Part shown: in pieces, positions 1 through 12,568 of the stretch | Numbering within the stretch: position 1 is the first letter of the stretch | How the letters are laid out: every line of letters starts with the position of its first letter | Assembly (NCBI GenBank): GCA_029204045.2 | Contig: CM055082.1 | Location: 620,001-684,000, forward strand | DNA length: 64,000 nt | From: Tillandsia leiboldiana | Lineage: Eukaryota; Streptophyta; Magnoliopsida; Poales; Bromeliaceae | Direction: 5' to 3' | The notes under the pieces: model-generated | Databases searched by the model: none | What the model was told of the DNA's origin: nothing | Seen by the model: only the letters and a program-made list of their open reading frames with translations | Made by a program: the position numbers and the translations under genes

Positions 1-39
1 CTTTGGCTTCTATCACTTGATTAGTTTTCTCGAAGCAAT

Positions 40-420
40 GCCAGCCTGAGACAACGGTGATCTGGTGCCCATTCCTGCTACTTACGCTCCTCCTACTATA
101 ACGGGTGGTCCTGTGTCCGTTCAAGGTTCTAATGACCCTTTTTTCTGAGTAGAAAACAAGCGGTCATCAAGTAGGGCTGGACCCAGAAATTCTCACGTCG
201 CTGCCAGTTTTCTTTAGCTCGTCTTTGGATCAAGAGGAGAAGCTAGAGTGCAGCGTGTGCATTTCAGAGTTCAAGACCGATGAGAAGGGGAATTCTCCTT
301 CCAAAATGTGGACATGGATTCCATGTGCAATGCATCAACAAGTGTTTTCAGTTGAGATCAGCATGCCCTTTATGCAGACCTAGTGCTGAAGCTGAATCAC
401 CAAAGGATGAGCCCATTTGA
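40..420 (+). pseudogene. Decayed ATL-type RING-H2 ubiquitin ligase
   Basis: From about 174 the plus strand reads GLDPEILTSLPVF, then a RING start LECSVCISEF, both typical of plant ATL E3 ligases. Near 290 the frame is broken by one extra base. The second half of the RING (LLPKCGHGFHVQCINKCF, then CPLCRPSAEAE) continues in another frame to a TGA at 418-420. The conserved Trp after the fifth zinc ligand region is Cys here. A weak ATL-like N-terminal stretch lies upstream, interrupted by in-frame stops (for example TAG at 150-152). Functional ATL genes are usually intronless, so a splice rescue is unlikely. The copy may extend left of the window. Identity as ATL is firm; pseudogene status rests on the frameshift plus stops. 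Confidence 0.75.
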
Positions 421-493
421 GTTCGCAAAGGCCTAGATATCAGAAAAATGAGGCACATAGAAGGGTGCATACTCTTACTCTTGCAGCATAGTT

Positions 494-586
494 TTCAAGG
501 GAAAGGTATCGTAAAGAAATCAGTTCATAGCACTAAAGAGTCTTCAAGGGAAAGGTATCGTAAAGAAATCAGTCCATAGCACTAAA
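494..586 (+). repeat. Two-copy 49-bp tandem repeat
   Basis: A 44-base segment at 494-537 recurs at 543-586 with one mismatch, at a 49-bp period. It lies just downstream of the RING pseudogene and looks like a simple local duplication. The rest of 421-1014 shows no gene. Confidence 0.85.
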
Positions 587-1014
587 TTTTTTTGAGATAT
601 GGTGGTTACAAGCAGCACGATCTGTATGGAGGTATTCGTGCCTGCTATTGCTGTTGCTATTGTCGTGGTTATTGTTTTAGAGCAGTTAGACTCTGTGTTA
701 GGAGAAAGTTCAAAAACAAGGATATAAATAAGATAGTATCATGCCACCAACGTGCTTAATTAAAAAAAGAGATGTTCTTAAATTGCCTGAAACAAATAGA
801 AAGATGTAGACGGTGCTTAGCAGAGTTGAAAAGGGAGAATGAGATTTATGTATCTCAAATCTAATACTCGGGGAAAATACGAAGCTTATTTGCACACCAT
901 CTTTTTCACAAGTCTTTAGTAAAAGATACAACAGAAATAAAACAAACCAAACTTCAGTTTGATTTATACACAAGAAAAATTCGCTTACAAGTAGCTGGTT
1001 TTCTTATATATGTC

Positions 1015-3894
1015 TCAAACTGTTAATGACTTTTGGCGCCTCTCAACATCAAAATGGACGTCGATCAAACCTGTTATACCGGCGGTGATCTTGTCGCCCA
1101 CACTTACAGGGCCAACACCTTGAGGAGTACCTGTGTTTTCAGGTCACAAACAACACTGCCAGTGACATTTCTTAACTAAAAAAATTGTGGATGCTAGAAA
1201 TAAGTGATTCTTGAGGAAGGAAAAAAAGAGGTCTCTAGTATTATTCAAAAAGATTTAACTGTAATTTATTGGAGATACGGAGGTGTGTTTAATAACTAAA
1301 ATTCAATGTATTAAATTAGTTTAATATGGGTATCAGAGAACGGGATAAAGTTTTGAGGGATGAACATACTATTTATTGTGTGAGCATTAATGTCCTTGTT
1401 GTGAATATGCAAAACCAATTAGTATTCATAACGTACTTGTCCATACTAGTAAAGGTTAACATGTAAAAAATGGGTAGTTTAAAATTTCCAAAAAGTCATA
1501 TATTTCCTCATAAAAGAATTTTGCTTGTTTAGTCATCAAAATCATGCATCCTTTACTAGAAGCTAAAGATCTTCAACACAGAAAGAAGTCTAACCTAACC
1601 TAAGCAAAACAAAGGGAAAATTATTAGCTTATTACCTGTTAGAATCACGTCGCCTTCCACTAATGTCATGATGGAACTAATATGACTGATGAGAAAAGGG
1701 ATCTTGAAGATCATGTCCCTAGTTGAACCCTTCTGCTTAAGCACATCGTTTACCTGGAAGAAATTTTCTATTTTCTATTAACTCAAAAAGGATATAAAAC
1801 GAAATTTATCCTCATCCTTTATGAGAAAGCAACACAGGTAATGTAAGTAAAAATAATACGAAAGGTACAAGGGAAGTAGTATAAGAACCTTTAACCACAA
1901 CTCTAGATCATCAGGATTTTTCACCATTGACTTTGGGAGCTGCATTTCATTGATAAAGAAAACTCCTTAGTAAATTAAAATAGCGATTATCGACCGTCCC
2001 TAGGGTAAGTGGCAAAGGGCTTAGTGGTTGATACCCGAGGTCCCGAGTTCGAAGTCTAGTCGTTTCATATTTTCAGCTAAGTTTATTTCAAAATAAACGA
2101 AGCAGGTAGCATGCTACCTTACCTTTCTCTAAAAAAAATAAATAAATAAAAATAGCTATTAACTTTGTAGGTAAGCACGATAAATATGATGGCTTCCAAG
2201 GCTAATTTCCTGATGAGCTCATTAGCTAGAACTGTAATTATAGAAGGGTAAAGATGGATATAGCATTGTTTAACTCTTTAGTACAGCGAAAGGAGTAATT
2301 AGGATTGCTTACAACTTGACTGATAGGAGTGAAGGTGTCCTGCCCTTTCGCCACAGTCCATGGGAGACCTGCAGACTACAAAAAACGCTTGCTTTAGATG
2401 ACTCAATTCGCTAAGACAATTACAAAATAAAATATATGAATGTTGATGCCGTAAGGATAAAGTATAACACAATTTCCGTAATTTGGACGTCATCACATCG
2501 CTACTAAATTACTTTTCTTCATTCACGATGAGGCGCTGCCTCTCATTTTGCTCAAAAGTGATAAGAAGCACAAAATGGAATGCCCACCAAAAGATTAAGA
2601 ATGACATAAATATTGATACAGTGAAATGTAAATGGGGAAAGTGTCCACCTTAGCAGAAGATTGAATTTCTCGTGCCGTCATGTCCAGAGCGATTGCATAA
2701 CCTGCAATTTTGAAGGAGTTATATGGAATGCCCAGTCTTTCATTCACCAATTATATTAACCGTAAAAAGCAGAAAGATAGTTCGACAGAAAATTACAGTT
2801 ATGTAAGCAAGCATCTTATAGCTAAGACAAGGGAAGGTAAAAAATTTGGAAGCATATCAGGAAACCAAATTTACCCAACCAAACTATGCTGAACTTGTGT
2901 CATTAGAAATGAGGAATTAAAAGTATACAATATTGTGAGTTGTAATGACCATATACAACTTGAATGAAAGGTAAAACTAACAAGTTAAAAGAAATAAAAG
3001 ATCAAAAGAAACGGAATGGAATCGGAAATTAACCAAAACGCATGGGATCCAAACAATATTCGAGAAAAGATTCTTCTTATGAGAACTAATATCATTAACG
3101 AAGCTTTTAATATGCTTCCCTCGACAGGACTGCTTTATGAAATCTCTTAAGTTGAAATTTTGTCAGCTGTAGTTTCCATCCAAGAACAAGTGGCTTTGAC
3201 AAATCACTTTCAATGACTAATAGCTAACAGGGCTGCTAAAATTTAACAAATGGCCAAATAAATTTCGGAGCATAACTTCCAATCAGAAACAATCATAAAG
3301 TTGAGAGAGTTTCCAATCAAAATATATGAACTTGGAGGATCTAATTTACAACGGCCTACATTTGAGTGGGTCTCAACACATTTTTACCGTAGATTAACTA
3401 ACATGCACAGCATGATTGATGTAATAACTCAATTGGTAAACTTAATCCAAAATTTCTCTTCTTACTCTACTTTTAAGCCGAGAATTTGCATATACCTCCG
3501 ACGTAATCCATGGCGGTTTTCTCCGGGACGTCGCGAGCTCTCTGGCCGATGACTACGGCGAGCTCCACCTCGTGATCGAGCGACTCCAACGGGTGGGGAA
3601 TCTCGATGGTGCCGCCGTTGCGTACGTACGACGACGTGGGCTTTAAGAACAGCACCGGCTCCTAGCACCACCGCCACCACACCAACAACGTTATTGCGGT
3701 CAAAGTGTTCGATGAAATGCCACACAAAAAAAAAAAAAGGGAGATCAATATAGGATGCTAGGAGGAGGGAGAAAAAGGACCTTGGGGACGGCGTTGCCGA
3801 GCTCCTTGGCGTGCGCGACGTAGTTGCGACCCACGGCCACGATCTTCGTCCCCATGCTCAGAAGCTTCTCCGCCGCCGACGCCGCCGCCGCCAT
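1015..3894 (-). CDS. FAHD1: Acylpyruvase FAHD1-like (fumarylacetoacetate hydrolase family)
   Basis: Seven exons, transcribed leftwards: 3781-3894, 3496-3661, 2649-2701, 2313-2375, 1889-1939, 1636-1753, 1015-1130. All introns are GT-AG and phases agree, giving 226 aa, the usual FAHD1 length. The family hydrolyses acylpyruvates or decarboxylates oxaloacetate, usually in mitochondria. Visible family blocks are KIVAVGRNYVAHAKELGN at the N-terminus, IEIPHPLESLDHEVELAVVI, ALDMTARE, PWTVAKGQDTFTPIS and EGDVILTGTPQGVGPV. The expected metal-binding acids are E69, E71 and D100. The start at 3894 gives MAAAASAAEKLL, a short Ala-rich leader. The gene faces NDPK2 head to head across about 690 bp. A tRNA-derived SINE sits between exons 4 and 5 (intron 4). 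Confidence 0.93.
1992..2150 (+). mobile_element. tRNA-derived SINE in FAHD1 intron 4
   Basis: The segment contains a tRNA-like head with an A-box-like stretch (AGTGGCAAAGGGCTTAGTGG) and a B-box-like GAGTTCGAA. A body with a TAGCATGCTA palindrome follows, then an A-rich tail (AAAAAAAATAAATAAATAAA). This is the layout of a Pol III tRNA-derived SINE. It lies antisense to FAHD1 inside an intron. A related 3' end recurs near 58680-58745. Confidence 0.6.
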
Positions 3895-4554
3895 GGCCGG
3901 ATCGATCGCCCCTTGCAGGAAACCCTAATTGCTCGTCGTGAGGGAAAAAGGGGGGCGAGAAGAGGGGAGGAGGAGGAGAGGGATCCGGGTGGCGGAAGTT
4001 GCGATCGCTTTCGCCTTTATTTGAAACGAAGAAAACTACTCGGGCTGAATGTGACTAAATATTGCGAAATGGTCCCTCTACTTCTTCAACTGACCTACAT
4101 TGTCCCAACCGGATAAGGACGTATAAATAAAATAAAATAACAAGTATTATTACATACATATTTTAGACTTGTATGATTGATTAGATAGATGTATTATGTA
4201 TGTCGTGGTTTTGAAATTTAATAAAACCGAACCAACGCACCAACAAATGATCTGTCACTTCTGCTGGGTGGGTTATTATTAAGTAGTTTTAGTTGAGGAG
4301 ATTATTATTATTTTAAAATTTATAAAAGAGTCTTCAATCAATCTCCGTGCATATTTATTTTTTTATTATTATATTTAATTTTAATTTTGGGTATTATTTG
4401 TAAAAAAAGAAGCAGCAGAAATTTTTTGGGCTTTTGACTAACACCAGGCCGAAGAGGTTGAGGGTTGAATTTTGGGCTTTTGAACTTTTTACGGGACCAT
4501 TCTTCATCTTCTTCTCTACCAACCCAAAATCCTTATCCAGCGAAGAAAGAAGAA

Positions 4555-4587
<33 letters not shown>
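3895..4587. promoter_or_regulatory. Shared intergenic region between divergent FAHD1 and NDPK2
   Basis: About 690 bp separates the two start codons, so both promoters must lie here or overlap. The FAHD1 side (3895-4110) is GC-richer and probably its 5' leader. The middle is AT-rich. The NDPK2 side ends in a (GA)n tract at about 4559-4586, directly before its ATG, as is common in plant leaders. No clear TATA box was assigned for either gene. Confidence 0.5.
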
Positions 4588-4589
<2 letters not shown>

Positions 4590-6902
4590 GGATTCTCTGG
4601 CTGTTCTCGGAAGAGGTCCCTGTCTTCTGTCGAAGCGGCCTGCGGCGGCGGCGGCGGCGGCGGCAGGAAAAGACGGGTTCTCCGTCTGCTCTTCCGTAAC
4701 CCTAGGCTCGAACCTTGCAGCCTTCCAACCATCTCCTTTCCTCTCCCTTTCGACAAGCCCGAGCCCCAGCAGGGTCCGTGTTCGCAGGAGAATCACCACC
4801 CGTATCTTCCTCCCTCACCTCGTCGCTGCCATGGTTTGTCTCTCTTTTTATCGCGGGGATCTAATTAAGAGGTTGTTTGCTTTCTTTTTTTTCTCGGAAT
4901 TTACAACTCGGCTCCATGTTTACAATAATTTGTTTTCTCAACTTCATAGGAGGAGGTTGAGGAGACTTACATCATGGTGAAGCCTGATGGCGTCCAACGT
5001 GGTCTGGTTTGTGCTCTGCAGCTTCCTTTTCGGCTCGGTTGATTTCTTAGCAACATGAACGGAGGGATTTTGTGTTTCAGATTTGCTCTTTTAAAATACC
5101 CTCATTTTTTTTTTTTTTTTTTTTTCCCGTTGATTGTTAGGTTGGAGAGATTATTTCTCGCTTTGAGAAGAAGGGCTTTTTGCTGAAGGGTCTGAAACTT
5201 TTTCGGTGCCCCAAGGAGTTAGCTGAGGTGTTCTTCTTAATCTACACCCGTCTTCATAATTTACGTGCAAAATGCCCAGATAATTGCTCTTTAATTTGTT
5301 CATTGATATGATATATTAAAAAAAATGTCGTGTGCTAATTTTTATCTCTCTTATCTGATGAATAAAGTTGTGTAGTGAGATATATCTTGTAACAAGTCAT
5401 TAAGATGTTGTATTATCTTGCTAGAAATATTACGCACAACTATCACTAGTATAGAGAACCCTTTTTTTCTTTTTTCTTTTTCGTTGCCCCTATTCTTAGC
5501 CATTGTTCATCTTACGTTTTCAGTTGACTAGAAGAGGAAAAAAAAAAGAAGAAGAGTGGCCTATATTGTAATTTGTTGCATTTGTTACAGCTTGTTGCAA
5601 GTTCCATATCCGTGGCACTATTATTTTCTGATATATTTACCATCTACAGGAGCATTATAAGGACCTCAAGGGCAAATCTTTCTATCCTAAGTTGATAGAC
5701 TACGTTACATCAGGCCCGGTTGTTTGTATGGTATACCTCTAAGCGTATGCTTCTCTGTATCAATTTCTTGCCCAAGGTCTTTTACGTGATTTGTACCCTT
5801 GAAGGCTCTGATTCTTATTATGTCTGCGGAGTTTTGATTCAAGCATTATAATCCTTTTGTTAGTTTACTGTTTGGAAAAAGATGCCGCGTCGGGATTGTA
5901 GTTAGAGTTAGCTGACATGGCTGCTTGCCGAGGTTGGCCCCGGCAACAAGTTATGCTGATTTGATTTTTTTTTTTTTTTTTTTTTTTTTTCCTTTTTTCT
6001 TCTTCTGGTCGGTAGACTTATCGAAGGACTTATTGAAATTGTTCAAGTTGTTAAAGTTGAAACTCCGACGACATAATTGATATCCAGATCAAGCTTCAGG
6101 GAATAAAGTGTAATTAGGCCTAGATTTCAATTTTCTTACTGTTATGCCGGTTGCTGTTTTTAATCTTTTTGGTTATCAGGCTTGGGAGGGTGTCGGCGCT
6201 GTTGCATCAGCTCGTAAGCTCATAGGAGCTACAAATCCTCTTCAAGCCGAACCAGGAACAATTCGGGGAGATCTTGCTGTTCAAACTGGACGGTTGAGCT
6301 CTTCAACTTCCTGTTCTTTGCTTTCTTATAGTCGGTTTAAATTGAGTTAAATTATCTTTGGATGTTTTATCTTATTTCAAGAGAAGGTAAGGTTGCATTA
6401 ACTATTTTTTGCAGAAATGTTGTTCATGGAAGCGATAGCCCTGAGAATGGCAAACGCGAAGTTGGTAAGTCATACAGCACAGTATTTACTGCTTAGTATG
6501 ATCAATCTGGATGGCATTTTATGTTTATTATTAATGTATAGAACCATGTGGAAAACTGGCCTGCATAGATAAACTAGTAATGCGAAATAATAACTTACGG
6601 GCTACAAAGAAATGTTATTAGCCATATAAATCTAGACTTACTGGTCAAGCCAAGATGACAAGCTTACTATGAATAGTCCAAAAGGGACTTCATGTTTATA
6701 GAACACAAGCACATACAAATGTACATTTTTGTTTTGTTGCCATTGCCATTGTTGTTTATCTTTTCCATGTTATATATTCTACCCTGTGACTAATTATCCG
6801 ATTTTTGTTATTAACTAAAAATGATGTCCAACAGCTCTCTGGTTCAAGGAAGGAGAACTGTGTGAATGGATACCAGCTCAAGCACCTTGGCTTAGAGAGT
6901 AA
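4588..6902 (+). CDS. NDPK2: Nucleoside diphosphate kinase 2, chloroplastic
   Basis: Seven exons: 4588-4833, 4950-5006, 5141-5227, 5650-5730, 6180-6292, 6415-6464, 6835-6902. Introns are GT-AG in consistent phase, giving 233 aa, close to Arabidopsis NDPK2. The enzyme transfers the gamma-phosphate from ATP to other NDPs through a phosphohistidine. The core reads YIMVKPDGVQRGL, then VGEIISRFEKKGF, RGDLAVQTGRNVVHGSDS with catalytic His199, and ends ELCEWIPAQAPWLRE. Exon 1 encodes about 82 residues rich in Ser, Ala and Arg, lacking acidic residues near the start, as in a chloroplast transit peptide; this and the C-terminal form point to type II NDPK. Start: the ATG following the (GA)n leader. It is divergent from FAHD1. 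Confidence 0.95.
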
Positions 6903-7321
6903 ATTTATGAATATTTTACTTCCAAGCCATTTCTGAAGCTCAACATTTCGTTTTTTTTTAGCTCCATTTTTCGCAAATTGTTGCTTCTTGTGGTTGATAG
7001 TGCGGCTTACTAAGAGGGTTGTAACAGCCACATTGAGATGAGAAGGATAATTACACAATAAATTTTAATTTCATTTCCTTCTCCTGCATATTAGCTCGAC
7101 TTACCAAGTGCATCATATGTTTGTTTGAATCTGTCCCTGGTTTCTCCTTTGTTGATAAATATTCTTTACCTTCTATGTTTTTTTGATCAATTGCGCATAT
7201 AATCCGTTCTTTTTTTATTTTATTTTTTTATTTTTTATTTTTTATGTAAATACTGAAGCAACATATTTCCATGATTCTTGTTTTCATGCCTTTTAAAATC
7301 CAGTTTTTTTTTTTTTTTTTT
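6903..7321. other. NDPK2 3' flank
   Basis: AT-rich DNA with T-runs that holds the NDPK2 3' untranslated region and terminator. No gene seen. It ends where the tandem duplication begins. Confidence 0.5.
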
Positions 7322-7479
7322 GCATTGGTGCTTCAAAAAATCTTACTTATTTGTGCAGTGTGCTCTGAAAATTTTAGATAGTTTGACTTTTCCATATTTA
7401 CCTGACAAAGATAGAAATGTATGCAAATAAATAAGGTCATCAAGGACATCAATGAAGAATAATTTTGAGTAGTATTAAT

Positions 7480-9450
7480 GCAATTATGAATAATTATAAA
7501 AAATATTAAGAAGTTATATTTTTACAAATTTTTAAGTAAATATATAAGAATAAATTTTTTTATATCAAATTAATAATAAATTAATTTAAATATATAATTA
7601 TTTAAACTTAACTGTTTATAAATAAATAAATATATTATATTATATATTTTCGTCTCGGCCTGAGCCCCGGTCTAAGCGATGGAGAGGAGGGCGAGACCCG
7701 GTCTAAGCGATGGAGAGGCGATAGAACTGTCTATCGCACTGCATTTTCAATGCGCTCCGTTCTAAAAAGACGAGATTCTTGAGTTGGCGTAGATTATCTA
7801 AAACGAGAAGGATCGGATTGAGTCGGATTGTCGTTGATTAATATTTTAAAAAATTATTATTTTTTAAAAGTTTTTTGAATTTGAGAAAAATAAAATTATA
7901 AGATAAGTCTTACCTCCATTGAATAAAAAGAAGGGGAAAAAAAAATGTCATGACTGTTTTATCAAAAAAGAGTTTATGTGGGTGAAGAAAAAAAAAATTA
8001 TAAGATAATTAAAAAGTATATTGATTATAGAAGTTGAATAGAAATGATGGAAAAGAAAAAAATTCGAATAGTGATTAGAGAGGAGGTGAAAGAAAAAATC
8101 ATCATGTTTCATAAAAAAAGAATCGGTGATGTTGAACCAGGTGGAAAAGGAGAGTTGCTGATGGTGAACCACGTCAAAAAGGAGCCAACGAGGACTAAAA
8201 ATTACATTGATTATAGAAATTGAATAAAGATAAGGAAAGAGAAAAAGTGGTATTATTTGAATAAAAAATATAAAAAAAAGTTTTTATCAAATAAGAAGGG
8301 TGAAAATAAAGTAATCACGTGATAAAATATATTAGAAATTTATAAATTTATATAAATGAAAAAATATGCTCAAAAAAAAAATTATATAGGAAAAGTGAAG
8401 AGAAAAAGGACACATTCCAGTGCCCATTTATAGCTGGGGAATTTTCAACTGGAGCAAGTTGAACGAAAACAATGTACTTGGCCACAAACCTTTTATTCCA
8501 CCACTCGAAAGAGTGGAATATTTTGTAGTGGGGCAGCTTTTTTACTTTCCTTTTTATCCCTGACACATGCAGAAAAGATATGTCAAAATAAACATTCTCT
8601 ATTGTGCAGTGTTCATCCAAAAAAAGTTTTCTTTTTTTTTAATTTTTTTTTTTTCTAAAAAGCGACGAATAAATAATATTTTAATCAATTAATATATATA
8701 TAATTATTAAAATTTTAAATTTTTTTAAAAATTTATAATAAAAAAATAAAAATATGAATAAAATTGGTATAACCTTTTACACATTATAAAAATTATTTTT
8801 TATTAATATCTTTTTTAGCTTTCAGTATTTGTATTATAATAATTTTATTTAAATATTCAATTAAACTTAATAATTAATTTTTCTTATAAATAAAATTTTT
8901 AATTATAAAGTTAAAATTAGAAAATTAATTTTAAATTACCCAATATATAAGAATATCTTTATTTTGTTAAAAATAATTAAAAAAATAAATTATTATATGT
9001 ATCTGTGTATATTAACACACCATATACTACAACGTATATTAGAAAACTAATTTTTTATATCAAAATTTAATTAAATATATTTTATTTATAAAAAATTAAT
9101 AATTTAAATATATTTACTGAATTAAATTTTAAAATTTTTATTATAAATTTTAAGTATGCAGTGTATGTATTTATATACACCGGTATAAAGAATACTTAAT
9201 AAAATATTCTTATAATTTTTAAAAAATAAATTTTTTTTTTTTTTTGCTTGCACCTAATATATACTAATATTTCATACACCGCAAAATATACTAGAGAATT
9301 AATAGAATACCGGATACTCATACACCGCAAAGTATATTAAAAAATTAATAAAAATATATAATATTTAATATTTTAAAATATAAAATAATATATAATATAA
9401 AATATTTAAATAATTTATTTAAATATTTAATAAATATTTTAGAATTAATT
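7480..9450. other. AT-rich inserts specific to unit A
   Basis: Very AT-rich DNA, mostly missing from unit B, interrupted by a shared block at about 8390-8600. It contains a GC-richer island at 7650-7790 with an imperfect internal repeat, and near-duplicate stretches such as ATTGATTATAGAAGTTGAAT near 8020 and again near 8205. It looks like degenerate transposon remains. No coding potential seen. Confidence 0.5.
7666..7718 (+). repeat. Direct repeat of 22 bp
   Basis: CCCGGTCTAAGCGATGGAGA plus GG occurs twice, at about 7666-7687 and 7697-7718, in a small GC-rich island within AT-rich DNA. Probably a transposon fragment. Confidence 0.7.
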
Positions 9451-10071
9451 CATTATGCACCGGGTGCATCCAATATTCCTTTTGGATATATTTGAGAAAT
9501 CTCATTTGCACTTTACTTCAAGAGCTATAGTGGCTCAATCTTTTAGAAGAAATATTGCATTAACTCTTTTTTTTTACCATACTTTTTGCAGTAGAATTAG
9601 TAATACTAATTTAGAGCTACTGATTTTAGAGATCAGAATTTTAAATAGAATGAAAGTTCTAGTCTTTTTAAAATTTTAATTATTTTATATGCGGATAGAT
9701 AGATAAATGTAGATGAAATAAAAGGAGATTAGTTGTTCGCATCAAAATAAACTGAGCAATTTCAAATCAAAATGTTAAACTTTATTGGGGACGTAACGTT
9801 ACAACTAAGAAAAACTGGGGAAATATTTGTGATTTTATTAAAATCTTTTTTATTAAAAAAAAAAAAATTCCGAAACAATCTCTCTTGTGGCGACACGAGT
9901 ACGAACGAGAGACCAGTACCCAGAAACCATCATCCACCGTTCATTCGGTATATTCTAAGAAACCGTGCCGATCGAACGGCGCAAAATAGATATCCATACG
10001 AACACGAGTCAAATTTCGGAGGTCCCCCCTATATATACCGCGTCGAACTCCCCTCCGACCCTTCGCCGCCC

Positions 10072-10193
10072 TATAAACCCTCACCTCCTCCCGTTTCCTC
10101 TTCCCACAAATCCTATTCAGTTCCTTTTAGGGCTTCGATTCGAATTCTAGGGTTTTAATTTAATCTTTCGGGCTTTTGTTTGGAGGAGGAATC
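10072..10193 (+). promoter_or_regulatory. TCTP copy 1 core promoter and leader
   Basis: TATAAA at 10072-10077 lies 122 bp before the ATG, followed by a pyrimidine-rich stretch (CCTCCTCCCGTTTCCTCTTC). Inverted telo-box TAGGGTTT at 10148-10155. Telo-boxes are known in promoters of plant translation-related genes. The same elements occur upstream of copy 2. Confidence 0.65.
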
Positions 10194-12568
10194 ATGCTCG
10201 TCTACCAGGACCATCTCTCCGGTATGATTATCTTCCGATTTTGGGGATTTTGTGCCCTAAATCGTTTTGGTTTCTTTTGTTTTTTGGTGAAATTAATGGC
10301 TTAGGTGATGGTTTGCTTTTAGATTTTGGGCGCCTTAATCTAGTAGTTGGTGCTATTATAGTGTTTTTGTATTTTTTTTGCAGAGCTTGCTTCCTTTTTT
10401 GGGAGAATTATGCGTAGAATTTTTTTATTTCTGATGAAAATTAACGGTTTTAGTGTTCAGTAATCCTAGATCTGCAGGAGAGATTGAATTTTGGGCGTTC
10501 TAAACCTGAATTGGCACTATTTGAGTATTAATTTTGTGGTTTGTTGCAGAGTTGCCTCCTATTAGTTTTGCTTGTGTTCATCTTTCTGAGAATTTTTGTG
10601 AATCGAAATATTTCTTCTTTTATGCTTCAGCATGATTTGGTAGAAGAGCTAATAGAATTTGGAAATTATTTAGTTGATGTGGACGAGATTCATGAAATTG
10701 GTGTTTAATGCCCCTAATACTTGAGTCTTGTGTATTGATTGTCGGTGTGGATTATCTCACTTTATCGGTTTTAGTTTTGTTTATTTTGAGAAGATTGGTA
10801 TCTGAGTTTTAACCACCGTAGTGGTGCACAAATCCCCTCAAAGGTAACAAAATTTAATGATGTATGGATTGTAGTTTGTGTGTGCTTGTGCACGATCTAA
10901 ATATTTAATTAGGGTTGTGAAGTGTGAATTTATGGGAAAAATATTGTTTGGTGGCTTACTATTTAGTTAAGATAATATCATGTATATTGTAATTCGGATG
11001 CCTTGTTTTACTACTTACCTCTTTCTTTTCTTTGTAACAAATTTTGCAATGAAACTTTTGCTGGTCTTTAGTGGCCTATCGAATTTATTTTGATTGTGGG
11101 CATTGTACTTCTCTGGATGTTTTCTGTAAAATATTGGATATACAAGCAGCTCCACTTGTTGTCTGGTCCTTTATTACACTGGCTTGTTGCTTGAACATTT
11201 TGTATGGCGTGAGAGTGAGATCACGCATTTTATTCTCGTCGTTGGTTGCTAATGCTAACAATTTATAGTTTGGATCATTTGATAGGTGATGAGCTCCTCT
11301 CGGACTCTTTCTCCTTCAAGGAGATTGAAAATGGGATGTTGTGGGAAGTTGAGGGGAAGGTCAGCATTACATTAAACTTTGTGTCTTTTTTTCCCCCTTT
11401 TCTATTTATCAAGGTTTTTCTAGGGAAATTCACAAACTGATTTTTTTTTCTGAATTTATCTGTTCCTAAATTGGTGCTTAGTTCTAAAGTCATCGGCAAA
11501 TGATTTTACTGTACATTTTGTAACATGAGAGAACTTCTCGGATATTTAACTGCATCACTCCTGGCAGAGCTTGGTGAATGAATTTAAATGCACTAATATT
11601 CAGCAAACTAACATATTAATCTATTGGCAGTGGGTGGTTCAAGGAGCCGTTAGCGTAGACATTGGTGCAAACCCTTCTGCGGAAGGTGGGGAAGAAGATG
11701 AAGGGGTTGATGATCAGGCTGTAAAGGTTGTTGATATCGTCGACACCTTCAGGCTTCAGGTTATTTCTCCTCTTCCATTGAATGAAACTGAAATGTTTTT
11801 TAAAAAAACTTTTATTTTGGTCATGTAGACATTATTCACACTGTTTTTTGTTTCTTATTTTATTTTCCTCTAATATTATTACATGGTCTGTAGGAACAAC
11901 CTGCTTTTGACAAAAAGCAGTTTGTTACCTTCATGAAGCGCTACATCAAGAACTTGACGCCCAAATTGGACGAGGAGAAGCAGGGGCATTTTAAGAAGCA
12001 CATCGAGGGGGCCACCAAGTTCTTGCTCTCGAAGCTCAAAGACTTCCAATTGTATGTTCTTTATTTTCTGGTTATTTTTTTACCATTATTCTACACTTTG
12101 ATGATAGAGTATGATAGCTATGAAACCGTTTCGCATAGTTTTCCTAGTTTTTAAGGTTAAATGTACATATGGTCCCTGAAAATTTTATGAATTGCAATTT
12201 ACTGTAACAGACTGATTTCCAAACATGGCTGTCCTTGAGTTTACGTTCAAAATCTCTTCCACTTGTTGGTTTCACTGCTCCTACTAGGAATAATGTTGTG
12301 AGAAACTGGCTACATTTAATGTATTAATGTCTTTTAAATTATAAGCCCAGAGTTGGCATGTTACCAATTCTGAAACAATAAATATAACCCAATATTTTTG
12401 GTGGTTAGTACTGATCACATGTATGTTATACATATATGTTTTTCCTACAGTTTTGTCGGCGAGAGCATGCATGAAGATGGTGGCATTGTATTTGCATACT
12501 ACAAAGAGGGAGCGACTGACCCGACATTTTTATACTTAGCCTACGGATTGAAGGAGGTCAAGTGCTAA
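10194..12568 (+). CDS. TCTP: Translationally controlled tumor protein homolog, copy 1
   Basis: Five exons: 10194-10221, 11286-11359, 11631-11759, 11894-12051, 12451-12568, giving 168 aa, the standard plant TCTP length. TCTP is a cytosolic growth regulator that acts in TOR/cell-cycle pathways. Visible blocks: MLVYQDHLSGDELLSDSF, the family signature IGANPSAEGGEED (residues 45-57), EKQGHFKKHIEGATKFLL, and the C-terminal AYYKEGATDPTFLYLAYGLK ending EVKC. It differs from copy 2 at three residues only: H7 (Q in copy 2), S19 (P) and Q86 (P). Intron 1 exceeds 1 kb and is almost identical to that of copy 2 apart from an indel of about 40 bp. The gene looks intact. Confidence 0.95.
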
